A DNA stretch of 64,000 bases from Proales similis (GCA_019059635.1 JAGVRJ010000013.1:1-64000); one strand, 5' to 3'; positions 48,936 to 60,179 are shown, counted from the first letter of the stretch. Made by a program: numbers and translations. The notes: generated by a model from the sequence alone, not told the origin.

Positions 48936-51900
48936 CTATTTTTTGACGTAGCTAAACTCAGCAATAAGAGTGAATAGGATGCGCGCATAGTCGCCTGAAA
49001 CGTCGCCCTTAGATGAACAATTGGTCTAAGAATGAGTGTTTGTATTAAGGCCAATGAGATACCAATTACCTTAAGCATGTCGGCGAGTTTTTTTCCAAAC
49101 ATGTTTTCGAATTTCTCTTTAATTTGAACCATGTCAACCTCACATCGACTTACAATGACCCGATTTAGAACATCTAATGATTCCAAGTTTGAATTTACAA
49201 AGCATTCATCGTAAGGCGAAATAATCTAACCCTCTTTGGTGCCAAGACCTTTCATGGCTTTGTGAAGAAGTGAGGCAAAATATTCTTGTTTATCTTTGAC
49301 ACATTCAACTTGATTTGAAATATTTCAGGTTCATTCAATATGATTGAAATCTATTTAACGGCACTTACTGATAGCCAACAAGCTTTTTTGAAGGTCGCCT
49401 GACATTTCGCTCTTGATGTCATCTGCCAGGGATTTTCCCGCGACCTTTTCATACTCGCTGAAGAGTGCCCTCAGTTGGGCATAGCTTTTGATGCACTTCT
49501 ATTAGTTTGGGTGCGAGAAATGCCTCAAGTCGATGTACCTTTGTGTGCAGAGCATTGTCACGAACTTGGCTTCGTCTGTTCCCCATTTTTTCACTCCTGC
49601 TTCGTGCAGAGTTCTTGCGTCCAGTTTAGCTTGCGTTACATCGACTCTGTTACCACTGGGCCGACTTCCAGTGCTCAATGAGATAAGAACATTTCGGTAT
49701 TTTCCGCTGGTATCCGAGCTTATGTCTGCCTCCAAATCTCGTTTGAATTCTGAGATTAAGCATTAGTCAGTTGAAACTGATTAAGCGAGAGAGTAGAAAA
49801 TTAGCTTACTGGAGCTATAAGCCTCTTTGGCTGCTGCCAGTTGTTCGTTGGTGCGTGTTGTTAATAGTTCGATCAAAGCCGAGTCTAAAGGTAAATGCTT
49901 TTCTTAAAGACAAAATAGAAACAATAACATTAGGCTGCCAACCGTTGGTGCCTAAACCGGCCATTGCCTTTCTAAAGCAAGTAGCGTCATATTCTGCTGA
50001 ACTCATCATCAAGCCTTCGAGCACATCCCGAAAGTTTCCACTCGTTTCGCTGTGTAGATCTTTGACAAGATCACGTCCGTGCATTTGCTTGTAAACACTT
50101 TTCAGCGTTTGTCTCTGTTCGTTCGAACGCCGGCCGATTATTTGAATGATGGTTTTCTCATCAGTGCCGAAGCCTTTCATTGCTTTTCTCAGCTTTTCGC
50201 AATCGCTGTTTGGATTGAACGCGTCAGCAGGAAGGAGAGTTGGAGTCTGCTCAATCGGTGGCTCGTCAACTTCCTCAATAACGTGCGGTGCGTCCGGATC
50301 GATGATTTCGTCATAGGCCCGCTCTGAGGGGTCTTTAAGCAATTCAATCAGGAGCTTGCCATAATCGCCGGACACGTCACTTTTGACATCTTTTATCATG
50401 TCTTTTCCATACTGCTGCTCGTATTCTTGTTTAATTTGAATCATGTCTATCTCACATCTGGAAACAACCACGCGATTAAGAGTGTGCTAAAAACAAAATG
50501 GTGAATGCCAGAAAATAGAAAATTGATGAAAATTAGGCGAACTTCGTCAGTGCCAAGACCCTTGATGGATTTTTTGATCACGTTTGCAAAGTAAGCCGGT
50601 CGTCCTCTGATGTTGGCGACTTTTTAGTTTTTTTTTTTCAAAGTTTCAAATTGGCCTTATCATAATCAGATTCTTGAATTTACTTAGTGACAAATAAGTC
50701 TTGGCTACATTGCCGCTCATTTCGCTTTTGATAGAGTGCTCGATCGACCTTCCACTTTGATCCTCATACTCGTTGAAGAGTTGTCGTAAATGAGCGTAAC
50801 TAGTTGAAATACGACTGTTTCAGGAAATAGATTCGAAAGGTTAAAGGAGTGTTGTCTTGCCTTCTAGTTCCGAATATTGTGTTGAACTTTGACTCGTCAG
50901 TTCCCCATTTGCTCACTCCTGCTTCGATAAGTTCTTGGGCATCTCTTTTTACTTGATTCATGTTAACTTCATTTGTCTCCGGGCGGCTGGCTTGAAGCAG
51001 AGAGACCAAAAGTTTTTTATAGGAACCCGACGTGTCTGAAACGACATCGTCCTCCAGATTTCGCTTGTACACTTTTCAAGAGCGGTGACGAGAAGAGCGC
51101 TTAAGTGAGAGACCATAACCGACTTACACTCAGCGTAAAGCTCCTTGATTTCATTCAAGCGTTTATTTGATCTTGAGGTAAGAATTTCAATAAGCACTGA
51201 GTCGTCGGTGCCCAGGCCCTAAATGAGAAAGTATGAAATTGGATGTTTAAAAACCAAGCTTAATAAAATTTCAGACCTTCATAGCTTTGCGGAGCTCAGC
51301 ACAGTCATATTCTACCGATGGCATGAGAAGAGCTATCAAAAGTCTCTTAAAGTTTCCCGAAGTGTCTCCTTTCAGATCGTCTTCTAAATCCTTGTTTTCC
51401 ATATTTATATCGAACGGTCGTAGTAGACGATGATTTCGCGCCGCCTTACTTTTCCGTACATCGGTTTGTAGACGTTTTTGATCTGCATCCTCTGAGCATT
51501 GCTTCTATTGCCCATCACTTTAATAATAGCGCTCTCGTCGGTTCCTGGTCAGCAAAAACATTTTGTGAACATGCTTTTCAAACCGACAAAATTTTGCTTA
51601 CCAAGACCCTTGACAGCTTTGTGGAGAACTTCTGCGTCATGCTCAGGGTTGAAATTGGGGGCGTCTACCAGCGTTCCTTGTTGCTGCGCACACTGAGTTA
51701 GCAGATCATAAAAAATAATTTGCTAGACAAACGGTCTACTTGATTTTCCTCAATATAAACTTCAGGCTCTTCTTCCTTGACTGGTTCGGGTTCTTTGACT
51801 GGAGGCGGTGGTGTGGGTGGTGGACTCGGCACTGGCTCGGGCGAAGGAGGTCGAACTGGCTTTTTGGGAATTTCCACAATTTTGATCGGAGGAGATTTCG

Positions 51901-53150
51901 GTCTTGGCCTAGCCACGACTGGCTTCGGCTTGGGTTTTGGTTTGGGAGGCTCGTCGGCTATAAACTCAATTGACCAATCGCAAAGTTGAAAAATTTCATA
52001 CAAAAACTTACGAACAAACTTCGGGCATCTAACGGTTATGTTAAATGCGTCGAAGTTTTCTATGATGTCCGCAGATTTAAGCTAGCAAATATGCCATTAA
52101 AGCCAAGAAAATTGAAACGAATTGAAGATGTCTATGAAACCTGTCCGTTTTCCATCAGATAGTCAAGGCTGGCTTGGAAAGCATTATCTCGTTCATAGAG
52201 CTTTTGAATTTGCTTGAAAAATTTTCGCAATGTCTCAGGTAAGTCGGAAACTGGAAGAACGCAGACGATTAGAAAATAGAATTCTTAGCCGGCTAGAGTA
52301 AGTTTACATTCGCTCGGAGGCTTTTCGTATTCAATCGCTTTTGGGGCATTGAGGTTCTACTCGTCGGTTAGCAAAGATCTCTTCGAATTCAAGATAAAAG
52401 ATTCTTACCCGGATCATTTGCTCTGTGAGAGGTCCGAGATTGGGCTGTTCTGGAGCAGGTTTCTTGAAAAAGTTTCCCAGTTCAGGGGTAGGAAATCCCC
52501 AGACATTGATTTGAGTGCCGCTGTAGTTTATTGGATTGATTGGTCCCTCCACGGAGCTTTGCATTTCGGCAAAATCTTGCTTAGATCTTGATCTTGGCTT
52601 GGGATTATTTGGCACTCGTGAAGTATGTCTCGGAAGGTATTCTTCTTCTTCGCTGTACGATGATTCATTCAGATCGCTTTGTTGCAGTTCATAGTGCTCC
52701 TCTTCTTGATCGGGTAGAACATCAATGTATCTCGTGCTCACGGGGCTCTCTCTAAGACCGTCTCTTTTGTATATTTTCATTAAAACTGGGTAGTTGACCA
52801 AAAACTTGATTTTATTTAATTCACCGTGAGACACAAATCGCTCGAACGCATCGATTTCCAATTTGCAGGCGAAAAGGGCCAATATATCGAAAGGTAGACG
52901 CCTTGCCGGTTCTTCCTGTCTGAAAGGGGCTTGGTTTGGCGCCGTCGGTTGTGAAATAAATTTTCGTTCCAGGTACGTCTTCGAAGCAAATTTGGATAAA
53001 AAAAATAAAGTTTCGTAGAGAAAAGAAAAGTGTGGAGCTACCGCTTCGAATTTCAACATAGCTGCTTGGACCGATTCGCAGACGTGTCCCGTAGGAATCA
53101 ACATGAAGAGGTTGGATAAGTGGAGCGGGTAATCGACCAGCTTTAAGCAT
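48936..53150 (-). CDS. DZANK1-N-domain-like / octad annexin fusion protein
   Basis: Twenty exons fit: 53150-53042, 52978-52825, 52763-52409, 52356-52308, 52250-52141, 52081-52012, 51957-51740, 51692-51602, 51544-51450, 51390-51277, 51218-51128, 51071-50861, 50799-50684, 50619-50543, 50486-49943, 49884-49810, 49749-49539, 49484-49369, 49308-49231, 49173-49070 and a last exon 49007-48936 (21 segments in all), giving about 1,019 residues. Residues 1-100 resemble the N-terminal domain of DZANK1: [43 protein letters not shown] Ser/Glu-rich and then Pro/Lys-rich linker ([14 protein letters not shown]) follows. Eight annexin repeats come next, with calcium sites [50 protein letters not shown] and KGLGTKE, in two cores joined by an acidic linker as in annexin A6. 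Annexins bind phospholipid with Ca2+. All splice phases agree across the junctions, but a single transcript is unproven. Confidence 0.8.
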
Positions 53151-53425
53151 TTTTATCTGTTTTAGATGCCTCGTTGGGTTTGAGGTCAGGTAAAAGCGAG
53201 ACTGTGCTGCTCTCCTTATTTATAGGGTAACGTTGACAACCGCACTACAATCGGATGTATTAAAATGCGAATAAATTATTCGCAAAGCATTCGGCTCATT
53301 TCGGGCGAGGCCTCTGGTTCCTAATAGTTACATGAATGCGTTTCTATAGCAAAAGGTTGTAAAGTTAAGCTTCAGAGGCGTATAGTTGCTTGTGTGCACC
53401 GCTATTTTATCTAATAGAGGAAGCG
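53151..53425. promoter_or_regulatory. Shared divergent promoter of the annexin fusion gene and SPATA17
   Basis: The two start codons are 275 bp apart and face away from each other, so the promoters must overlap or be shared. An AT-rich TTATTTATAGG is at about 53216-53226. I looked for an RFX X-box and found no good match. Confidence 0.6.
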
Positions 53426-54985
53426 ATGTCGAGAGTGCTGCGTCTCGAACAAGAATTTCCTCTTATCATAGCCGAGATATACGAAGCGCATCGGTTGGTG
53501 TTTATTTGAAAGATTTCCTACGTCTGAAGCTTCTGTCAATTTGATTCTAAAGCGAAGCAAATTCTAAACGAGAGCTAGAGAATGCCGCTGCTTTGAAAAT
53601 TCAATCCTGGTACCGCGGCTTGAGAATTCGTGCTTATCTCAAGTAACTTTGCAGCTTTCTTTGATCCATTATCCTGATCAGCAAATTAATCAATTCATCC
53701 AACTCATGACTAAAAGGTATCTGAACCAGAATGCGGTCAAAATTCAGAAAGCCTGGAGAGGCCACTTAGGACGCAGGAGTTACCGAAAGACATTGGACGT
53801 AATTTAGAAAAAGTCAAATGATTTAGATGGTCGATTAACAGAATTCTGGCTTCAAGGAAAGAGTCAGAGATATGAAACTTGACTTTTATCACTGCCAGGC
53901 AGTGCGAATTCAAAAAACTTGGCGCGGCTTCTATAGCCGCAAATACGTGTTCGACTATTATAAGCGTAAAGCGTATCTTGAAGCTGTGCAAAGCAAAAAC
54001 GAGATGGTTTTGTAAGTTTTTCATGAAAATTCGTTCGCTTATCGTAATACAGATAATGATTGTAAAGGAGAGAGCTTCGAGAGTACAAGGACTATGTAGA
54101 CAAGCAGGATGAAGAAAGGAAAGCGATGGACCATTTTAGACGTCTAGAAGAAGAGGCCAAGCGAAGCCATTATCTCATCAGCACAAAGCAGATACCTGGC
54201 GTCTTCAACTCCCCTTACAAACCGTATTTGCAAATTTAAAATTCGATTATTCAATTCGAAGCGCTGAATGTTTTTTTAAGAATTCCGGCCGAAATGGAGT
54301 ATCTCATGCGACGCGTAAAACTGGACCCACCCGAGAAGCATGACTTTTATGTCAAGTCGGTTAAAGCTAACAAGTTCGACTCGGTACTCTTGCCAGACTA
54401 TTTGCCCCCACTCCCGATTAAACCGCAAGTAAGTAGTCGAGTCTAGGCCAAAATATGTACGTGTCGCGTGATAATTTTAACTTCCAGGGCCCTTTCCGAG
54501 ATCCGGTTGAAGTTAGAAAACAAAGATACAGACCATTCAGTCCATCACTTAGGGTTGAGACCGACTATGAAAGTCTCAACAAGGCACGAGAAAAGCTTAA
54601 ATCAAACGAATGGACTCAAAGACTTCACGATGAAATGTAAAATCTCAAAAAGTTCTTTTTCCGTTTAATCGTTCACTCATGAATTCATACTTAATTAGAT
54701 TTAAGCCAATTGACAAAAGCGTTTACAAAAAGCCTTACGAACCACTCATGCTGACTCGCTCAAAATACACCATCAGCGATTATGGCACAAAGCATTTTCG
54801 AGAAGAGGCAAATTTAAACGAACTTCCTTCAGGGGTCAGTTGAGGCTTAAATGAACGATTGCTCTTTCAATCTTTCTATCAAGCTATTTTCACATTTCTA
54901 GCGTTTCAAGACAGTGATACCACCAATCCCAGAGTTCTGCAAATTAAATCGAACGTACGTCGAAGCGCATTATTATTTAAGCTGA
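53426..54985 (+). CDS. Spata17: Spermatogenesis-associated protein 17 (SPATA17), IQ-motif protein
   Basis: SPATA17 binds calmodulin through IQ motifs and is associated with the sperm flagellum and motile cilia. Nine exons fit: 53426-53493, 53553-53642, 53717-53798, 53842-54011, 54068-54223, 54281-54428, 54488-54636, 54699-54834 and 54902-54985, giving 360 residues (human 361). Three IQ motifs are visible: ALKIQSWYRGLRIRAYL, AVKIQKAWRGHLGRRSY and AVRIQKTWRGFYSRKYVF. Family-specific blocks are HYLISTKQIPGVFNSP, GPFRDPVEVRKQRYRP and SNEWTQRLHDE. AATAAA at 55002-55007 is the likely poly(A) signal. The stop lies 49 bp from the MUS81 stop on the other strand, so the mRNAs probably overlap at their 3' ends. 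Confidence 0.95.
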
Positions 54986-55034
54986 GAAGAAAAGACTGTG
55001 AAATAAAGTGGATCTTGGATATTGGAGGCACGAC

Positions 55035-57528
55035 TCAATTTAGATTATTGCTGTAAAAAAGCTGTACAAGAATTTTGGCAATAGCGGGCCCGATGTTTCT
55101 TTGCTGAGCTCCGTACTTTATGTTTGAAATCATTTTCACTCTGCTCGCCTCATCCGAGCATTCGGTCAGCTTTTGCACAAGTCTAAGAATCTTAGGAGTC
55201 AATTGTTTATCAAAAACATTCTAAAGTAGCGACTGACCTTTTCGGGGTCGGAAACATTTCGATTATGGCAATGGTTTTTTCTTGCGAGATTCCTTGAATT
55301 TTCATGAGACTTTTGGCGAACATTTCTTTGACACTCATTGGCTTGTTTTTATTCGAAAATTGATTGAACTCTTCAAACTCCATCAAGTAAATGTCCTTGT
55401 TCACAGACTCTGATGAGAGCTGCTCGCGACTGCAGCCGTGGAGCGTCTTGCCCTGAGAAATGAGAACAAACTTGAGAAGTTGAATACAGAACCTCACTCA
55501 TCGCTGGCTCCTTACTTGATATTTGCGGCACAGGAGTCGGGTAAATTCGATTAGATACTGAGCCGAGTCTTTGGGATCAATCGAATGATGAACAATAAAG
55601 TGGTCGACAAGCTGAGTATTAACGTCAGCTTGCAAAATGCTCTTCTCCGGCAGACTCAGGTGTTTGGTTGAACCGAATTCTTCGATTAAATAAACGATGT
55701 TGTCTATCCCGCAGCGTTTGAGACGAAACTTAATTAGGTGGTTAAATAGCCAGAAACTGAAAAAAAAAAGCCGAAATAAACGAAAACCTTCTGCTCTTTG
55801 TAACGGCCATCTATAATCGACTGGCACAGGTCATCGACTCTTTTCCTCTCAACGATGTAATTTAAAACAAAGCTTTTTTTCATGGCATTGTGGGCTCTTG
55901 CTATCCAGGCAAAATCGCCAACGCTCAGCTTTCCCGTAACAAACTCAACGCCTGACTTTTTCAGCTCTTCCATCAGTACGTCTTGGCCTTTAGCATGTGA
56001 TTGTTCACAGTTATCTACAAAAAGTACGATGTCGTAAGCGTCTGGCTGCAAGATAATTGTGTTCGAAATCGTTGAAAAACTCTGAGCTGTTGGGCTCTGA
56101 ATTTTAAAACTGGCCTCTGTGGCAGTTAATTTTCCGATTGGCTGGGTCAAACCGGTGCTTTTGAGTTCTCCAACTGAACAGCTTGACGATGCCTGCTCTA
56201 ACGACGGTAAAAATTCATCATCAAACGTTGGAAATATATCGTTTGTTTGCTTTGATGATTTTGAGCCACCATTTAGTTCAACGATCTCGTCGTCCGAACT
56301 ATCAGACAATTGGACAACGTTTTCTTTAAAATCGCGGCTCATTTGCGAAGATGATGCTGAAATCGGTAATTCGAATTTAGTTGAACTTTTTGTATTTGGC
56401 AAGCTTTTCTGCTCTTTGAGGGTCGAGGAAGATTGGCATTCCTCTTCGGAGCTTTCTTCAATGTTGTTGACTAGTCTGCGAGCTAATTTTTTCCCATCTG
56501 CGGTTAGTCGAAATCTGGCAGGGAGTTTATTTTCTTTGGTGACAAGCTCTTTTTTGATTAAAGTTGCCATTGAGTTCCAAGCTGAATAGTAGGAATGCGC
56601 ATCTTTCTGAGAGAGAATAAAGGCAGAATGAAAAGCGATTGCTTCTGAGATCTTACCGAAACGAATGATGAGTCACAGTGTTTTTGAGCTTCTTTGATCA
56701 GTTGGCTTTTGAGCATGAAATCTTCTTTATCCTGAAAAAATTGTTGAGAAAATTGGACGAGTGGTGACTAGAAACAATTACTTCACTGTTGTCTTCAACT
56801 GTGTTGTGATAGAGAGTCACTAGCAGAGCATAAGCCCCAGATCGAAATTCTGGTCGATAAGACTTCTTGGATGCTCTTCGTCCTTTTGGCTTGCTCTGGC
56901 TGGACTGGCTTTCAGCAGGATCAGTTTTCTTCGATCTTACTTTATTTCCTATATTTAAAAGTTGCTTGGGCACTTGGTCGCAATCTTCCTCGTCAATTTT
57001 ATTCAAATTTTCAGCGTAACTTCGGCTGGAGACAAGACGCGAAGGACCTTGCTCATTTCGGCTTGTTATGTCTAAATTCGAAACCGACCGTGGCAGTTTG
57101 TTTGGCCTTTTTGGAACTGGTACTTCCACTTCTTCTGTTTCACTTTCACTAGCATGCAGGCAACCTCCTTCATTAAGAAAGACGTCCAACCGTTCGTCAA
57201 TCATTTTACAAATCTTTTCCCCGAATCCCTCCAGAATCAAACATTCTTTGCCGCTTTTGAGGGGAATCGGATATTTCCTTATCGAACTCAAACACTAAAT
57301 TGACAAGTCAAGTCGCCGAATCAAAACCAATTAAATGTCAAATTTGTGTTGCACCTTGTTATAAATGTGTCTACTGTTCAAGTCTCTGGCAGTGGCATCC
57401 TCTTTCCATTCTTCGATCCAGCCTTCAAAAACAGGGTTTGCAGATTGACTCTTTGAGCCGGTTTTTGATCGGCTAGTTGTGCGACTCGTGCTCGCAAATT
57501 TCCGCTTATTTTTATTAAAAATACTCAT
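55035..57528 (-). CDS. Mus81: MUS81 structure-specific endonuclease catalytic subunit
   Basis: MUS81 with an EME partner cuts branched DNA such as stalled forks and recombination intermediates. Seven exons fit: 57528-57355, 57294-56782, 56731-56657, 56606-55788, 55728-55516, 55452-55238 and 55182-55035, giving 718 residues (human 551). The N-terminal helix-hairpin-helix region is NPVFEGWIEEWKEDA to KYPIPLKSGKE. The winged-helix region includes YYSAWNSMATLIKKEL. The XPF-type nuclease core has DIVLFVDNCE, GDFAWIARA and the catalytic VERKRVDDL. The C-terminal tandem hairpin region ends KYGAQQRNIGPAIAKIL. The extra length is in Ser/Glu-rich linkers at about 56240-56460 and 56850-57120. The start is the first ATG after TTTCTTCAG, an acceptor-like sequence. 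Confidence 0.95.
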
Positions 57529-57700
57529 GTTCTGAAGAAAGTTGATTTTCTCGCTTGAAAAAGATGTTTTGATGGGGTGCAAGTTCCATTTTGTAAATTG
57601 GACTCTCTACTCGTTTATGTTCTCAAAAATGCTAGATTTATTAAGAAAAAAGAAGAGGAGAAGGTTTTTAGTTTGTTTACAAGCTTAGAAAAAAATTATT

Positions 57701-58102
57701 TTAAAATGAAAGACCGACCAAAAATCCGCCTCCAAAAGAGAGGCCAAAAGTGACATTATTCTGAAGGAAGCTTTTTACGTCGCGCATCATTTTCTCAGTT
57801 TTAGAGCTGGGTTTGCTTGTAAGTCCCGCTTCTTCGGCAGCCTGTAAAGCTTTCTTTTTCAGCTGATCAAGTTGACCGCTTTTCTTGCCCCATTTTATCT
57901 CAATATAGCCACTGTGTTGGGCCAATTGAAGGAGTATCACACTGCTGCCGATTGTAAACGCGGCAACTCGACCCACTTTAGACAGAATGTAACCAGTGGC
58001 CACTCCGGCGGTTCCTCCTACAAGCATCTGTTGTAGCGTTGACATGCTTCGAAGATCATCCAGGGTCCTTTTAACAATATCGCTGGGATCGCTTGAGGTC
58101 AT
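57701..58102 (-). CDS. FUN14 domain mitochondrial outer-membrane protein (FUNDC1/2-like)
   Basis: The single-exon frame encodes 133 residues. FUN14 proteins sit in the mitochondrial outer membrane, and FUNDC1 is a mitophagy receptor. Conserved blocks are QMLVGGTAGVATGYILSKVG, the first glycine-rich helix; a hydrophobic segment SSVILLQLAQHSGYIEIKWG; a basic middle region; and the terminal glycine helix GLSFGGGFLVGLSF. The N-terminus is only about 25 residues and I see no aromatic Y/F/W-x-x-L LC3-interacting motif in it, so it may lack the receptor function of vertebrate FUNDC1. Its start follows GATAG, an acceptor-like site. Confidence 0.93.
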   Translation of the reverse strand: MTSSDPSDIVKRTLDDLRSMSTLQQMLVGGTAGVATGYILSKVGRVAAFTIGSSVILLQLAQHSGYIEIKWGKKSGQLDQLKKKALQAAEEAGLTSKPSSKTEKMMRDVKSFLQNNVTFGLSFGGGFLVGLSF

Positions 58103-58248
58103 CTTCCTATCAAAAGGCGAGTTAATTTGCCGTTGCTAGATAAAAATACAACATGAAAAAATGAATAGCTTGATTAAATCTTAATTCGAACGCCCTGTTA
58201 TCGGCGTCTTTTGAAAAAAGCGAATATGCCCAACTCTATCAAAATTGT

Positions 58249-58254
58249 TTTATT
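58249..58254 (-). terminator. Poly(A) signal, MOZART1 gene
   Basis: TTTATT on the plus strand gives AATAAA on minus, 56 nt past the MOZART1 stop and about 150 bp before the FUNDC1-like start. Confidence 0.5.
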
Positions 58255-58309
58255 TGAAAAATTGACTTCGTTTTTGTTGTCCGAATAAACTTAAATTGAG
58301 AGAAAAGTG

Positions 58310-58673
58310 TCATTTCCGTCGAATAGTGGAACTGTTGGCGGCAACCAATGTTTGGGCTTCAAGAACCGCATGTGCAAGTGCGCTCGGGTTCACACCTTTT
58401 TCTATAAGTCGAACACACAAGGCCAGTGTTTCCTGATCTATTCCGAGTCCCAAGACCCCTGATATTTCCTCTATCGCTGCGAGAATTTAGAAAGTTAGAA
58501 AAAGCTTAAAATCCATCTGATAGCGGGATACTTTTTAGAGCGTCCATGGCATTTCGGCTGTCACCGGTCTTTGGCAAGCTGCAAGTCATTTCTTTCGGCA
58601 CTTCATCGATAAGATGAGCAGAGGGTCGCGGTAGAACTTGGGGCGCTACCACCAATTTCGATTTGCTGTTCAT
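58310..58673 (-). CDS. Mzt1: Mitotic-spindle organizing protein 1 (MOZART1)
   Basis: MOZART1 is a small subunit of the gamma-tubulin ring complex recruitment machinery at spindle poles. Two exons, 58673-58532 and 58476-58310, join in phase 1 and give 102 residues. The signature region is EEISGVLGLGIDQETLALCV followed by RLIEKGVNPSALAHAVLEA, matching the vertebrate pattern LLEISRxLNTGLDxETLxxCVRLxExGxNPEALxxV. An N-terminal Pro/Lys-rich extension of about 40 residues is family-typical in being poorly conserved. It begins 104 bp downstream of the TFIIH p34 stop on the same strand. No single frame exceeds 60 codons, so it is easily missed by ORF scans. Confidence 0.92.
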
Positions 58674-58700
58674 CAGCTCAGTTACATTCGCAAAGAACAG

Positions 58701-58706
58701 TTTATT
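58701..58706 (-). terminator. Poly(A) signal, TFIIH p34 gene
   Basis: AATAAA on minus lies 72 nt past the p34 stop and only about 28 nt before the MOZART1 start codon, leaving almost no separate promoter between the genes. Confidence 0.5.
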
Positions 58707-58777
58707 GGGAGTGCAAGCGTTGAAGAGGATGAGTTTGATGATTATGGGAATAAAATATTCAAAATTATTTTTTTATA

Positions 58778-60179
58778 TCACTCTAGCATTTCGAACGAGT
58801 CATTTAGTTCTGGTTTTTTCGGAGGCTTTGACAACGTTGTTGGCTGGACTGAGGCGCTGATAATGCGGGTGGTCGGCACTTGACGCACTTGTACGCGGCT
58901 CTCGCTAGTTATGTTGCCTGACGGAACTGGCATGGGTGCTGGAGATAAGGCATCGGCAAATTGCATGGGAGCCATTGAAAAGTCCTCAGACTTTTGTTTG
59001 TTAAAAATATTCTCGCTCGACCGATTCTTGCCCAAAATGGCGCTTTTCATCAGGCTTGCTCTCTTGAGAAGTTTCAAGTCAAATTGAAAAGCAGTGTTGC
59101 AAGTGCTGCATATCGGCGAGTAGGAGCAAAAAACGCTCAGACACACCGAGCAAACGTAGCCGATGTCCACAAGTCTTTGGTGACAAAAGCAAGCAGCTCG
59201 GAAGTCAACTTCGCTCTTGGGCGGGTACACGAGCATCTCTCGGGCATTCATGTCGGGCAAAAACAGCCATAAGAGATAGTTTAGTACCCCGCTGAGCTGC
59301 GGAATTTTGAAATAGATTCCATTCGTCAGTGAACTCGCTTGTTGCAGTAGAGACGAGTCATGGACCAGGGAACAAGAGTCTACGACGACATTCTGGCAAT
59401 TAAACTGCTAATTCTGGTCAATCATTTCAAAATCAATTACATAAACCCATACCAGCTTCTCGGCGCTGAAAACCGCATTCATAAAGTTCATGTATTGATT
59501 TGAGCTGTCCTCGCCGGCTTTTATGATCAGAATTCGGTAGTTGGCTTGCTCGGAAAGGGCGAAATTACGCTGGACATTGTTTATGTAGCAAAGAGCGAGA
59601 CCGAGCGCCGAAGTGAGCATACAGTCGTCGTTTGACTCTTTTCCCGATTCTTGTCGAGTTTTAAATGTTATTTTCGACTTATTTTCTTCTAAAACTCAAC
59701 CGGTCATACCTATTTTCTGGATAGTTTCTAGACTGAGCTTGCGCATGCCATCTCTGATTTGGTCGTCCATATCACTGATCTGCTCATATCTTTCCCAAGG
59801 CGAGGCGTTCTTGTCCAGCACTCGCGAGAGGTTCGGATACAAGTACTCGCTTGAGTCCAGCAATCTTTAGAGGTGGTAAATATGAAGAATAGTTCACCTT
59901 ACGCCTTTGTGTTGTGAGCAGCCAGTAGACAAACGGCATTTTTCTGGCTCATAATGCGGTAAGCGTTCAAGAAAGCTACGACACAGTTCATGAAGCTGTC
60001 GAAGGTGAACTAAAGGACACTCGTTGGAGACCAATATGGTTCAAGTCGCCTGTGATGTAGTTTACTTCACTATTGCCATTATTGCCTGGGTTCAGCCTAT
60101 TGAAGAGGCCCTCGGACTGAAGTGCCCACCAAACGGGGTTGGTGTCGATGATTGCGATTAGCAAGTTTTTCTCACTCAT
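58778..60179 (-). CDS. Gtf2h3: TFIIH core subunit p34 (GTF2H3/Tfb4)
   Basis: p34 is part of the TFIIH core that opens DNA in transcription initiation and nucleotide excision repair. Five exons fit: 60179-60066, 60009-59903, 59864-59710, 59688-59453 and 59404-58778, giving 412 residues (human 308). The von Willebrand-A-like domain starts LLIAIIDTNPVWW and includes QYMNFMNAVFSAEKL and NGIYFKIPQLSGVLNYLLWL. The C4 zinc-binding end is intact: RAACFCHQRLVDIGYVCSVC then FCSYSPICSTC. The extra ~125 residues after it are Ser/Pro-rich and have no counterpart that I know. The start MSEKNLLIAI is preferred over a frame-extending ATG 36 bp upstream because it aligns with the family start. Confidence 0.94.

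Noticed and set aside
52764-52824. Apparent frameshift after the DZANK1-like motif VRAICVS
   Set aside because: A 61-nt GT-AG intron (GTGAAT...ACAAAAG) restores the frame and gives [10 protein letters not shown], which continues the DZANK1 alignment.
53151-53425. RFX X-box in the shared promoter
   Set aside because: GTTGACAAC near 53233 has one half-site only; the paired half required by the consensus is absent.
55183-55237. Apparent one-base insertion in a T run near the MUS81 C-terminus
   Set aside because: A 55-nt intron (GTCAGT...TTCTTAG) fits and yields a C-terminal stretch of exactly the human length between PTPK and KYG.
60010-60065. Apparent frameshift near the start of TFIIH p34
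   Set aside because: A 56-nt intron with donor GTAAAC joins NGNSE to FTFDSFMN in frame, matching the human protein.
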